From: Marivita geojedonensis | GTDB taxonomy: Bacteria > Pseudomonadota > Alphaproteobacteria > Rhodobacterales > Rhodobacteraceae | NCBI RefSeq assembly: GCF_002115805.1 | Contig: NZ_JFKC01000013.1 | Coordinates: forward strand, 38,873-102,872 | Direction of reading: 5' to 3' | Length of the DNA stretch: 64,000 nucleotides | In this document: one piece after another, positions 41,618-48,320 of the stretch | Layout of the letters: each line of letters opens with the position of its first letter | How positions within the stretch are numbered: position 1 is the first letter of the stretch | The notes under the pieces: model-generated | What the model was told of the DNA's origin: nothing | The model's database searches: none | Seen by the model: only the letters and a program-made list of their open reading frames with translations | Made by a program: the position numbers and the translations under genes

Positions 41618-42547
41618 TCAATCCTGCGACGCCTTCTTCGCCGGGTCCGCAACCCGCATGACCGTCAGGCCTTTCGCTTCCGCCTTCTGCCCGAGGTTCA
41701 GCGCGACCCCGTTGCCGCCGAAGAGGACAACCCCCGTCGCCGCGAACTTGTCGTCCAGCATTTCGTCATTGCATTTGAACGGTGCCGCCCGCCCGTGCGC
41801 GGACCAGCGCGGATCGAAGCGCGCCTGCGCTATCCCGCGTGCCCGGGCCCACCGAGCCGCGATCATCTCCGCCCCGTGCTTGCCACCCTTGTGGCAGAGG
41901 AAGATCTCCTGGTTCCGGTTCTGCTTGATCCGTTCGCGAACCTTGTCGAGCGTGTTGAAGATCACATCGACATCGGTCCAGTCGGTTGCGCCCGAGACGA
42001 TCAGAGGCACCCCCTCGACTTTCGATTTCTCGGCGGTTTCACGGTCGTGCTGCTCCAGCAGTTGCCGCGCCTCGAAAATCGCGCCTGTCTCTTGCGCCCG
42101 GACGCTCGCGCGCGACCCGGCTGCCGGGATGAATGCGTGGCCGGTCTCGATCTCGTAGCATTCCGCCGCCGCCTCGCTCATCACCTCTACGGCGCCGACA
42201 ATCTCGCGCAGCTGCAGAAAGCGCGCCTGCGCTTCTTCAAGCGCGGTCTCGGCGATCTCCGATCCGTCATGGGATTTTGCCAGTGCGCCGATCTTGTCGG
42301 CGGTGCGGTCGACCTCCTTGCCAAGCGCCACCTTGCGGCGCTGCAGGATCGTGGCGAGCCCATGGGCCAGCGGTTCGATTTCCGCCTCGAGGCCGGTCCC
42401 ACGCAGCGGACCGAGCAGAGCCTCGAAGCTCTCGCGGATGATGCAGTCCTGAAGAATGTGGTCTTCCGGGATTGGCAGCTGTGCGTCCTTCTCGGTCAGC
42501 CCGAAAAGCTCGATGGTCTCGTAGGTGTTTGCGGTGTCGTAAGCCAT
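41618..42547 (-). CDS. DUF2493 (YspA-like SLOG) protein
   Basis: 309 aa from ATG 42547. The C-terminal part carries the DUF2493/SLOG nucleotide-binding pattern: GVPLIVSGATDWTDVDVIFNTLDKV (in two parts), EIFLCHKGGKHGAEMIAARWARARGI and a final VVLFGGNGVALNLGQKAEAKGLTVMRV. The N-terminal 150 residues are helical. Such proteins are common on Rhodobacterales plasmids; SLOG folds bind nucleotide-derived ligands. Role unknown. Confidence 0.8.
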   Translation of the reverse strand: MAYDTANTYETIELFGLTEKDAQLPIPEDHILQDCIIRESFEALLGPLRGTGLEAEIEPLAHGLATILQRRKVALGKEVDRTADKIGALAKSHDGSEIAETALEEAQARFLQLREIVGAVEVMSEAAAECYEIETGHAFIPAAGSRASVRAQETGAIFEARQLLEQHDRETAEKSKVEGVPLIVSGATDWTDVDVIFNTLDKVRERIKQNRNQEIFLCHKGGKHGAEMIAARWARARGIAQARFDPRWSAHGRAAPFKCNDEMLDDKFAATGVVLFGGNGVALNLGQKAEAKGLTVMRVADPAKKASQD

Positions 42548-43182
42548 GTCTGGTCTCCAGTATTCGGTTGAGGAGCCACCACGTGAGTGTGGGGGCATGG
42601 CCGAATGTCTGGTTTCCGAATCTGCCCGGGTCAGGGACGGCGCAGCCGCCGGCTTGCCGGGCGCAAAAGTTTTCTGCGCGCAGCACCTGACAAATGCGCG
42701 GCCTCACACACGGGACTGCCCCCGCCGCTGGCGCCAACCTCGCCGAAAAGTTTTGCGATCCTTGACGCGGGCTGATTTGGGGGCCATCCGGAGGATATGC
42801 TTCCGCACTCGTGTGTGTGTGTTTTGACGGTAGGTTTGCCCGACCCGAGCAGGCAAACGGCCCGACCGAACGCGGGAGACGGATGAAGTGGCGGGATCGT
42901 TTTGGCCTCAGGCCAAAACAGACCAGAGCGCAATCCGACGGAGCGGCCGGGGAGGGACGTGCTCGGGAGGCGGGCACACCGGGATGCCGGGTGCAACGCC
43001 GCGGTGAGGCCGCATGGCCGAATGCGCGACGGACCGAAGGGCCGTTCTCCCCTGCGACACGCGAAGCCGAGCTGGGGAGGCTGGAGGCAGAGTTTCGCCG
43101 TTGTTGCAAAGGCAAAAGCTTTGATAAATCAAAGCAGACCTTCGCCCCTCTGGACTCGAAGCCTCGCAGGCTACCACTATGT
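42548..43182. other. Long gene-free GC-rich region
   Basis: 635 bases with no convincing gene on either strand. Visible structure: a 13-base direct repeat GCATGGCCGAATG at 42595-42607 and 43012-43024; a palindrome TTTTGGCC-TCA-GGCCAAAA near 42900-42918; two AAAAGTTTT blocks (about 42664 and 42745), one flanked by GCGCA/TGCGC. It could hold regulatory or transfer-related sites or be decayed sequence. Confidence 0.4.
43119..43134 (-). terminator. Hairpin downstream of HigA-ImmA-like gene
   Basis: CTTTGAT-AA-ATCAAAG perfect inverted repeat. On the minus strand it is followed by CTTTTGCC and starts about 49 bases after the gene's stop at 43183. Plausible weak intrinsic terminator. Confidence 0.45.
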
Positions 43183-44316
43183 TCAGTTGAGTGGAGTCGC
43201 GAATTCCACCTTCCGCTTGAGCTTTGTTAGCTGTGTTCCCTGAGGAACTACTTTCTCGTGTTGAAGGCGCGCAAGAAGCAACCCGGGCGCGACACAGTGT
43301 TGACTTGCAAATCTCTTAAATTCCTTTTGCGTGATGCGGACGTCTCTCGGGCCATAGGAGGCCTTGAACTCATCAACAATTGTCCGCGGGACAAGTTTTT
43401 CAGCAGAATAGCGATCTGCTTCTTTCTCTATATCGCGACCGCCAGTGCCAGAATCATTCTCGTCCAAAAAGACCGATTTCTTGCTGTGCTCGAGGATATG
43501 ACAAGCTTCGTGAAAGAATGAGAACCAGACGTTAGATTCTCTTTTCAGACGGTCACTTACAGCGATAACTGCCTTATCTTTGGTTGCCCAATACGCAGCG
43601 CCTCGGAGACCAGTTTTTGCGACCGATGGAACGAGCGCAACCGCAACGCCAACGTTCGCACAAGATGAAACAAGTTCCTGAGCAATCGTGTCCCACGGGC
43701 TTAGTGTGAGCTCTCGGATCTCGGTAAGCAGCGACCTAAACTCGACTTCCGAATATGTTGATGTCTCGATTCTGTCAGCTGCAACTTCAGCACAGCGGAG
43801 CCAAACCGCGACACCAAATGGATCAATCTTGTTATGGTTCTGCTGCTTGAAACGAGAAAGATCGAGACGTTCTTGCCAGTGATGCTCCCAAGCAGAAATA
43901 CTGCTTACGCCGAAGGCCCTGAGAATACGATCCACCCGATCGGCCAAGGCTGGTCGTTTGTCCAACAGCTTTAACTTCAACATTTCATCAATTGGGAACT
44001 TATCTGCCCAGGAAACAGCCGATCTCTGGGATTCAGCCTCCACCTCACGCGAACGGGCTTTTGACAACTGGTGTTTGGCTTCTAAGGCGAGCCAAAAACC
44101 GGCACCTTCACCTAAAACTCTTTCGAACTGAATTGCTGTTTCCGGTGTAATGGCAACTTTCCCAGATATGATTTCGCTTATCGCCTTGGTGGGGCGCCCG
44201 GTTCTTCGGGCGAAATCGACAATCTTGATACCTCGCTCATCAAGAATTCTACGCAGATATTCACCCGGGAGCCTTGGTTCGTAGTCAGGGCGAAATTGAA
44301 CATTCTGACTTGCCAT
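43183..44316 (-). CDS. HigA-type HTH fused to ImmA/IrrE zincin
   Basis: 377 aa. An Xre/HigA-like domain (about 15-75: LPGEYLRRILDERGIKIVDFARR; PTKAISEIISGKVAITPETA) leads via a helical linker to an ImmA/IrrE peptidase with HEACHILEH (His269, Glu270, His273) and a downstream EKEADRYSAEKLVP. The product can bind its promoter and perhaps cleave a partner. Its ATG overlaps the stop of the HigB-like gene by one base (TAATG). Low GC compared with the backbone. Confidence 0.85.
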   Translation of the reverse strand: MASQNVQFRPDYEPRLPGEYLRRILDERGIKIVDFARRTGRPTKAISEIISGKVAITPETAIQFERVLGEGAGFWLALEAKHQLSKARSREVEAESQRSAVSWADKFPIDEMLKLKLLDKRPALADRVDRILRAFGVSSISAWEHHWQERLDLSRFKQQNHNKIDPFGVAVWLRCAEVAADRIETSTYSEVEFRSLLTEIRELTLSPWDTIAQELVSSCANVGVAVALVPSVAKTGLRGAAYWATKDKAVIAVSDRLKRESNVWFSFFHEACHILEHSKKSVFLDENDSGTGGRDIEKEADRYSAEKLVPRTIVDEFKASYGPRDVRITQKEFKRFASQHCVAPGLLLARLQHEKVVPQGTQLTKLKRKVEFATPLN

Positions 44317-44633
44317 TACACGGTTCCTCCCACGGAAATGACGCTTATCCTGTCGATGTCGTGCAACTGTTGCCCTTCGAAAAATGACTGAGGTCGGAAG
44401 AGCACTTGTCCATTACCGGCTTTCCCCACCGAGAATGACGGCGGCAGGTCTTCGGCGACCTGCCTTCGCAACACCGGTGGAGATTCACTCAGGTCGGCAA
44501 GCGTTGGTGCGGCGTCCAAGAAAAAAAGCAGATCTTTCACCCTATCAGCCGATTCGATGCCCAATGCTAAGATGAGCTGCCGTCCACTGTTGCACATTGC
44601 ACCGATGGATGGCGTCTCAAACCCGACCTGCAT
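44316..44633 (-). CDS. RelE/HigB-like toxin candidate
   Basis: 105 aa. The N-terminal VGFETPSIGAMCNSGRQLILALG matches the start of HigB/RelE-superfamily proteins (short strand, then CNS-type helix), followed by DRVKDLLFFLDAAPTLADLSE. The C-terminal half (FSVGKAGNGQVLFRP, DIDRISVISVGG) would be the beta-sheet. Gene order toxin-then-HigA is typical of higBA. The catalytic residues are not clear, so the toxin call is moderate. Confidence 0.55.
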   Translation of the reverse strand: MQVGFETPSIGAMCNSGRQLILALGIESADRVKDLLFFLDAAPTLADLSESPPVLRRQVAEDLPPSFSVGKAGNGQVLFRPQSFFEGQQLHDIDRISVISVGGTV

Positions 44634-44674
44634 GCCGCACCCTCATCACAGCTGGCGCTTGATCGCCTTATTTT

Positions 44675-44797
44675 CATAACGCAAAGCGTAGTCATTTCCG
44701 CAGCTTCTGTCAAAATTTTTTTAATAACTCATCGCGTTATGATTTTTCCTTGACCGCCCCGCGCTTTCTAGGCAAAAATGATAACACGAAGCGTATC
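44675..44797. promoter_or_regulatory. Triple operator-like repeats in divergent promoter
   Basis: Three related sites lie between the HigB-like gene (minus) and the DUF2188 gene (plus): CATAACGCAAAGCGTA at 44675-44690; ACTCATCGCGTTATG at 44727-44741, which is CATAACGCGATGAGT on the other strand; and GATAACACGAAGCGTATC at 44780-44797. All share ATAACRC, two with AAGCGTA. Likely binding sites of the HigA-like repressor, which would then also control ubiquitin-like operon 2. Confidence 0.55.
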
Positions 44798-44813
44798 GAA
44801 AAAAGGACAATAC

Positions 44814-45035
44814 ATGTCAATGCGCATCCACGTTGTACCGCATGTTTCCGGCTGGGCGGCTCGGCGTGAGGGTTCGTCCCGAGTTGGCTCGACCCACCCC
44901 ACTCAAGCCGCTGCAATCGAAGCTGCCCGCACGACCGCAATACGCGAAAGGGGCGAAGTCATCATTCACCGGCCGAACGGAAAAATCCGTGACGCTAACT
45001 CCTACGGCAACGATCCGTACCCACCCAAAGGCTAG
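44814..45035 (+). CDS. DUF2188 family protein
   Basis: 73 aa from ATG 44814 with AAAAGGA upstream. MRIHVVPHVSGWAARREGSSRVGSTHPTQAAAIEAAR read in parts (HVVPHVSGWAARREG; THPTQAAAIEAARTTAIRERG; EVIIHRPNGKIRDANSYGNDPYP) is the DUF2188 pattern: a two-repeat beta-alpha fold with W-x-V and H-x-x-dG-r motifs. Nine bases before the multi-ubiquitin gene, so first gene of operon 2. Function unknown. Confidence 0.8.
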   Translation: MSMRIHVVPHVSGWAARREGSSRVGSTHPTQAAAIEAARTTAIRERGEVIIHRPNGKIRDANSYGNDPYPPKG

Positions 45036-45044
45036 GAGCGGAAA

Positions 45045-45305
45045 ATGGGTATCATGAAAGACAACAAAACCGTCACCATCGTGGTTGAAGGCACTCCTCA
45101 TGAGTGGCCGAAGAACGGCGAAATTACTTACACCCAGCTCGTCGCGCTGGAGTTTCCTGATTTCGAGCAACACCCCGAAACGACATATTCGATCAAGTAT
45201 ACCAAGGGGCAGGGGAACAAGCCGGAGGGCGTCCTGGTCGCTGGCGGCTCGGTGAAAGTCAAAGAAGGGATGATCTTCAATGTCTCGTCAACTGGCCAGT
45301 CATAA
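45045..45305 (+). CDS. Single-domain multi-ubiquitin-family protein (system 2)
   Basis: 86 aa. One beta-grasp domain: KTVTIVVEGTPHEWPKNGEITYTQ, then ALEFPDFEQHPETTYSIKYTKG, then the conserved PEGVLVAGGSVKVKEGMIFNV. This is the multi-ubiquitin family pattern (strong PHEW and SVKVKEGM blocks) but in a single copy. The C-terminus is SSTGQS, with no terminal GG, so activation chemistry or processing must differ from canonical ubiquitin or begin with trimming. It overlaps the E1 gene by 26 bases. Confidence 0.8.
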   Translation: MGIMKDNKTVTIVVEGTPHEWPKNGEITYTQLVALEFPDFEQHPETTYSIKYTKGQGNKPEGVLVAGGSVKVKEGMIFNVSSTGQS

Positions 45306-46470
45306 TGACGATATCCGACGCCTGATCGAGAAGGGGTTCGCGGTCAGCGAGGACAGTAACTATCTCATCGTTCGCGATATCCCTTACCTTGACGCAAATC
45401 TTGAGCTAGCGACCGGTGCATTCGTTGCAACGCTGGTTGCCATCGACGAGCACAGGGTTCGGCAGGATGACCACCAGGTCTGGTTTGCGGGTGGGGTTCC
45501 TCACGGGCTTGACGCCAAACCGATCCCGAACCTCGGGGGTGGTCCCTGCTCTCTCCATCTCGGCCCTGCGGCTTCCGATATCGTCGTGGAGCGGCGATTT
45601 TCCAACAAGCCATTGGTAGCCCAACGGTTTGCCGATTTCTTCGAAAAGATTGAGAGTTACACCAATATCATCGCGGGGCCCGCGATGGAGCGCTACGGCG
45701 CATCGCCCTACACTTTTCGACTATCGGACGAAGCTGCCAAGGATCCGATTTTCAAGTTTCGTGACACTTTGACAAGCCGGGGGGAGCTTACCGACCTGAT
45801 CACCTGCTTCGACGATGAAGTTGTTGCTGTGATCGGCCTAGGAGGAACAGGCAGCTATGTTCTGGACTTCATGGTGAAGACACCCGTCGCTGAAATTCGT
45901 GCATTCGATGCAGATCGATTCCACGTACACAACGCCTTTCGATCACCAGGACATGTCGACCCTTCGGAGTTCGACAAGACGAAGGCCGAAGTCAGCCTCG
46001 CCCGGTACAGCAACTTCCGCTACGGGCTCTCAGCCAAACCGACTTACATAGACGGTTCTTCGGAAGACGAGCTAAGCGGTGTCACATTCGCATTCGTTTG
46101 CGTCGACAAGGGCGCGGCACGTGCCGAGATCTTCCGGGCACTGGTGGAACGAAAAATTCCGTTCATTGACGTTGGAATGGGATTGAAAAGGAAGGATCAA
46201 GGTTTGGGTGGTATGGTCCGCGTCACCTATTTTCCATCCGAACACAGCGAAGAAGTGATGCGAAAGTCACACGCGCCTCTGCAAGATGATCCTGAAGACC
46301 TATACCGTGCGAGAGTTCAGATCGGTGAGTTGAACGCCTTGAATGCTGCTCTTGCAGTGATGCGCTACAAGCAATTGCGCGGGTTCTACAAGGACGCGTC
46401 CGATTGGGAGAATCTTCTGTTCGATACGACGGACTTGAAGAGCGTCGGGGTGTCGACCCGTGAAGATTGA
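45280..46470 (+). CDS. DUF6791 - ThiF/E1-like adenylyltransferase (system 2)
   Basis: 396 aa. The N-terminal domain (about 1-155) matches a DUF6791-like pattern: NLGGGPCSLHLGPAASDIVVERRFSNKP and FADFFEKIESYTNIIAGPA. The E1/ThiF domain follows with VVAVIGLGGTGSY (GLGGTG 186-191), FDADRFHVHNAFRSPG, KTKAEVSL and IPFIDVGMGL. Unlike system 1 there is no JAB domain and no separate E2 gene, so the N-terminal domain may provide the transfer function. Cys90, Cys176 and Cys in FVCVDKG are possible thioester residues. Confidence 0.83.
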   Translation: MSRQLASHNDDIRRLIEKGFAVSEDSNYLIVRDIPYLDANLELATGAFVATLVAIDEHRVRQDDHQVWFAGGVPHGLDAKPIPNLGGGPCSLHLGPAASDIVVERRFSNKPLVAQRFADFFEKIESYTNIIAGPAMERYGASPYTFRLSDEAAKDPIFKFRDTLTSRGELTDLITCFDDEVVAVIGLGGTGSYVLDFMVKTPVAEIRAFDADRFHVHNAFRSPGHVDPSEFDKTKAEVSLARYSNFRYGLSAKPTYIDGSSEDELSGVTFAFVCVDKGAARAEIFRALVERKIPFIDVGMGLKRKDQGLGGMVRVTYFPSEHSEEVMRKSHAPLQDDPEDLYRARVQIGELNALNAALAVMRYKQLRGFYKDASDWENLLFDTTDLKSVGVSTRED

Positions 46471-46867
46471 ACACTTTTCGCTACAATCTGTCCGGTACAT
46501 GCCAAAGCTGCTGGAACCAGGCATTCTTTATGTGTCGGAGGAGTTCCATACCGCTGCCCACCTTTGTGCCTGTGGGTGCGGGCAGAAGGTCCGAACACCC
46601 CTTGGCCCCACTGAGTGGAGCGTCAGAGCAGCCTCGCGTGGACCGACCCTTCGCCCTTCTGTCGGAAACTGGCAACTGCCCTGCAAGTCCCATTACTTGA
46701 TCACGAATGGAAGCGTCCAATGGTCCAATCAGTGGACCGAAAAGCAGATCCGGGCGGGGCAAGAAAGGGAACATGAGAGGCGCTCTGCCTACTATGAAGC
46801 GCGTAGGCCAAGGGTATCTTGGTGGCGACAGTTGCTAAACTTTGTGCGCAAAATGCTCGGTCTTTGA
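46460..46867 (+). CDS. DUF6527-like protein (system 2)
   Basis: 135 aa from GTG 46460, overlapping the E1 stop by 11 bases. It shares with the system 1 copy the Cys cluster (CACGCG, residues 36-41), GPTLRPSV with Ser67, CKSHYLITNG with His78, and SVQW. The C-terminal 45 residues are basic and helical. In an operon without JAB or E2 this is the best candidate for a modifier-processing enzyme, but no activity is known from the sequence. Confidence 0.7.
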   Translation: MKIEHFSLQSVRYMPKLLEPGILYVSEEFHTAAHLCACGCGQKVRTPLGPTEWSVRAASRGPTLRPSVGNWQLPCKSHYLITNGSVQWSNQWTEKQIRAGQEREHERRSAYYEARRPRVSWWRQLLNFVRKMLGL

Positions 46868-47090
46868 TGGAAGGGGGTTTGCACGCTTTCCGAAGGCAGC
46901 AATTGGGATGGCCATCTTGCGGGCCTTGTCGGCTGGGTTGTCCTGGAAATCGATGCAAGAAAAGACAACGGCGCCAATCGAAATAGAATCTAACAACCGG
47001 TCGTAGTGCGAGAATGGCATTGGCTAGTCTGCGGAGATCTGGCCATGATCATGGGAGATTGAACTTATTGCCAAGCTGACACGACAAAAG

Positions 47091-47114
47091 GGGAACCGTG
47101 TCCCCACGGTTCCC
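47091..47114 (-). terminator. Intrinsic terminator of DUF736 gene
   Basis: GGGAACCGTG-TCCC-CACGGTTCCC perfect 10-bp stem. On the minus strand it is followed by CCTTTTGTCG, about 35 bases past the stop at 47149. The 280 bases between this gene and the system 2 operon contain no gene. Confidence 0.8.
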
Positions 47115-47148
47115 GATACCATTCCTGCACCGAAGATTCTCGCCCGAC

Positions 47149-47877
47149 TCAGGCCACCAGCGACAGCCCCGCGCCTGCGTCCTGCGGCTGCTCACCGCTG
47201 TCGATGAACGGGATGATCGAGAAGGTCTGCCCGCCGCGCTGTTCTTCGTTCTGCACGGCCTTCACGCGCAGGTCGCCGTCGGGCGTGTTGATCAGCAGCG
47301 ACAGGTAGTCATTGCCCGTGCGGCTGCTTTTGGCCATCCAGGCCGAGCCGACGCGGATCGGTGTGCCCCGGGGCGAGCTGACCTCGATGCGGTAATCGGG
47401 GTGGGTCTCCTCGGATTTGTAGCTGTTCTCGATCAACATGAACTCCAGATCGAACATCATGTTGGCGATGTAGCCGGTGAAGGCGTTGTCAGCGTCCATG
47501 GCGGTAAGCTCGCCTGAGATCGAGCCGGATTTCATCAGGCCGTTCGAGACCAGCGGGATGATCTCGAATTCGCCGCTCTGGGCCGCGCGCGCCTCTTTCG
47601 TCTGCACCGCGTTGACCCGGAACGGGCCGAGGCCGACATCGATTTGCATCGAGATGTAGGGGTTGCCGCTGGTATTGCCGGTCTCATTCCAGGCCGTGCC
47701 GATGCGCACCTTGCGGCCCGACTTGTTGACCGCGGTCACGTCGAAATCCGGGCTGCGTTCCGACATCTTGGGGCGGGTTTCAAGCTGGATGGCGATATCG
47801 AAGCGCGTCGAATGGATCATGCCGGTGTATTCGGCGGCTGCGGTCTCGACGTTGCGGGTGAGGGTTCCTGCGAACAT
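47149..47877 (-). CDS. Tandem DUF736-like protein
   Basis: 242 aa from ATG 47877. Two repeats are visible, each ending in a G-x-A-W block and a predicted beta-rich section: PDFDVTAVNKSGRKVRIGTAWNETGNTSGNPYISM (in pieces DFDVTAV and RIGTAWNETG) and PDYRIEVSSPRGTPIRVGSAWMAKSSRTGNDYLSL (PDYRIEV and RVGSAWMAK). DUF736 proteins are abundant on alphaproteobacterial plasmids, role unknown. An upstream copy of the leading-region motif lies at 47963-47989. Confidence 0.78.
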   Translation of the reverse strand: MFAGTLTRNVETAAAEYTGMIHSTRFDIAIQLETRPKMSERSPDFDVTAVNKSGRKVRIGTAWNETGNTSGNPYISMQIDVGLGPFRVNAVQTKEARAAQSGEFEIIPLVSNGLMKSGSISGELTAMDADNAFTGYIANMMFDLEFMLIENSYKSEETHPDYRIEVSSPRGTPIRVGSAWMAKSSRTGNDYLSLLINTPDGDLRVKAVQNEEQRGGQTFSIIPFIDSGEQPQDAGAGLSLVA

Positions 47878-47962
47878 GGGATGGTTCCTTTTCGGTTGGC
47901 CGGTGCCTGACGTCCTTGCCAGCGCATCCGGGATTGCTTTCTCGACCCCTCCTGGGATCACA

Positions 47963-47989
47963 AACCAGAAAGCTCGCTTTCCTTTCAGC
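47963..47989 (-). promoter_or_regulatory. Leading-region motif, copy A
   Basis: AAGCTCGCTTT at 47970-47980 followed by CCTTTC (plus-strand reading). It belongs to a set of four similar sites found upstream of minus-strand genes (also 52636, 57844 and 59671), consensus AAGYYCRCTTT then a pyrimidine run. About 90 bases upstream of the DUF736 start. Confidence 0.55.
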
Positions 47990-48001
47990 CCCGCCCATGG
48001 T

Positions 48002-48304
48002 TCAGAGCTGGCGTCCGAGTGGGAATGCCCCCGCGCCTCCAGGTGCTACGCCCCTCCCCTCCACGTCTGGTCTTGATTGGCTGCCCGGATAATCCGCGTC
48101 GTCTTCCGACCGCGCGATGAAGAACTCCACCTCTTTTCCGTTCAACCCGTGCCCGCCCCGGTCGGTCAGGCCGATGCAGCTGCCGTTCGGCAGATAAGTG
48201 ATGAGGTACTGACCGAGCCGGTCCTTGTGGACAACGTAGCCGGTATTGGCCCAGTGCACGGTCTGACCGGCATCGACCGCAGCCTTGATTTCTTCGAGTG
48301 TCAT
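48002..48304 (-). CDS. Small hypothetical plasmid protein
   Basis: 100 aa. TLEEIKAAVDAGQTVHWANTGYVVHKD and GQYLITYLPNGSCIGLTDRGGHGLNGKEVEFF form a compact alpha-beta sequence; the last 30 residues are low-complexity Gly/Pro/Arg. It lies 17 bases after the stop of the large helicase gene and is probably cotranscribed. Similar small proteins occur on Rhodobacterales plasmids; function unknown. Confidence 0.65.
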   Translation of the reverse strand: MTLEEIKAAVDAGQTVHWANTGYVVHKDRLGQYLITYLPNGSCIGLTDRGGHGLNGKEVEFFIARSEDDADYPGSQSRPDVEGRGVAPGGAGAFPLGRQL

Positions 48305-48320
48305 GGCCGTCCCCCCTCAT

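Noticed and set aside
42811..43230. 139-codon plus-strand frame in the gene-free region
   Set aside because: Composition is Arg/Gly/Pro-rich as expected from GC-rich noncoding DNA, and it runs into the HigA-ImmA gene on the other strand.
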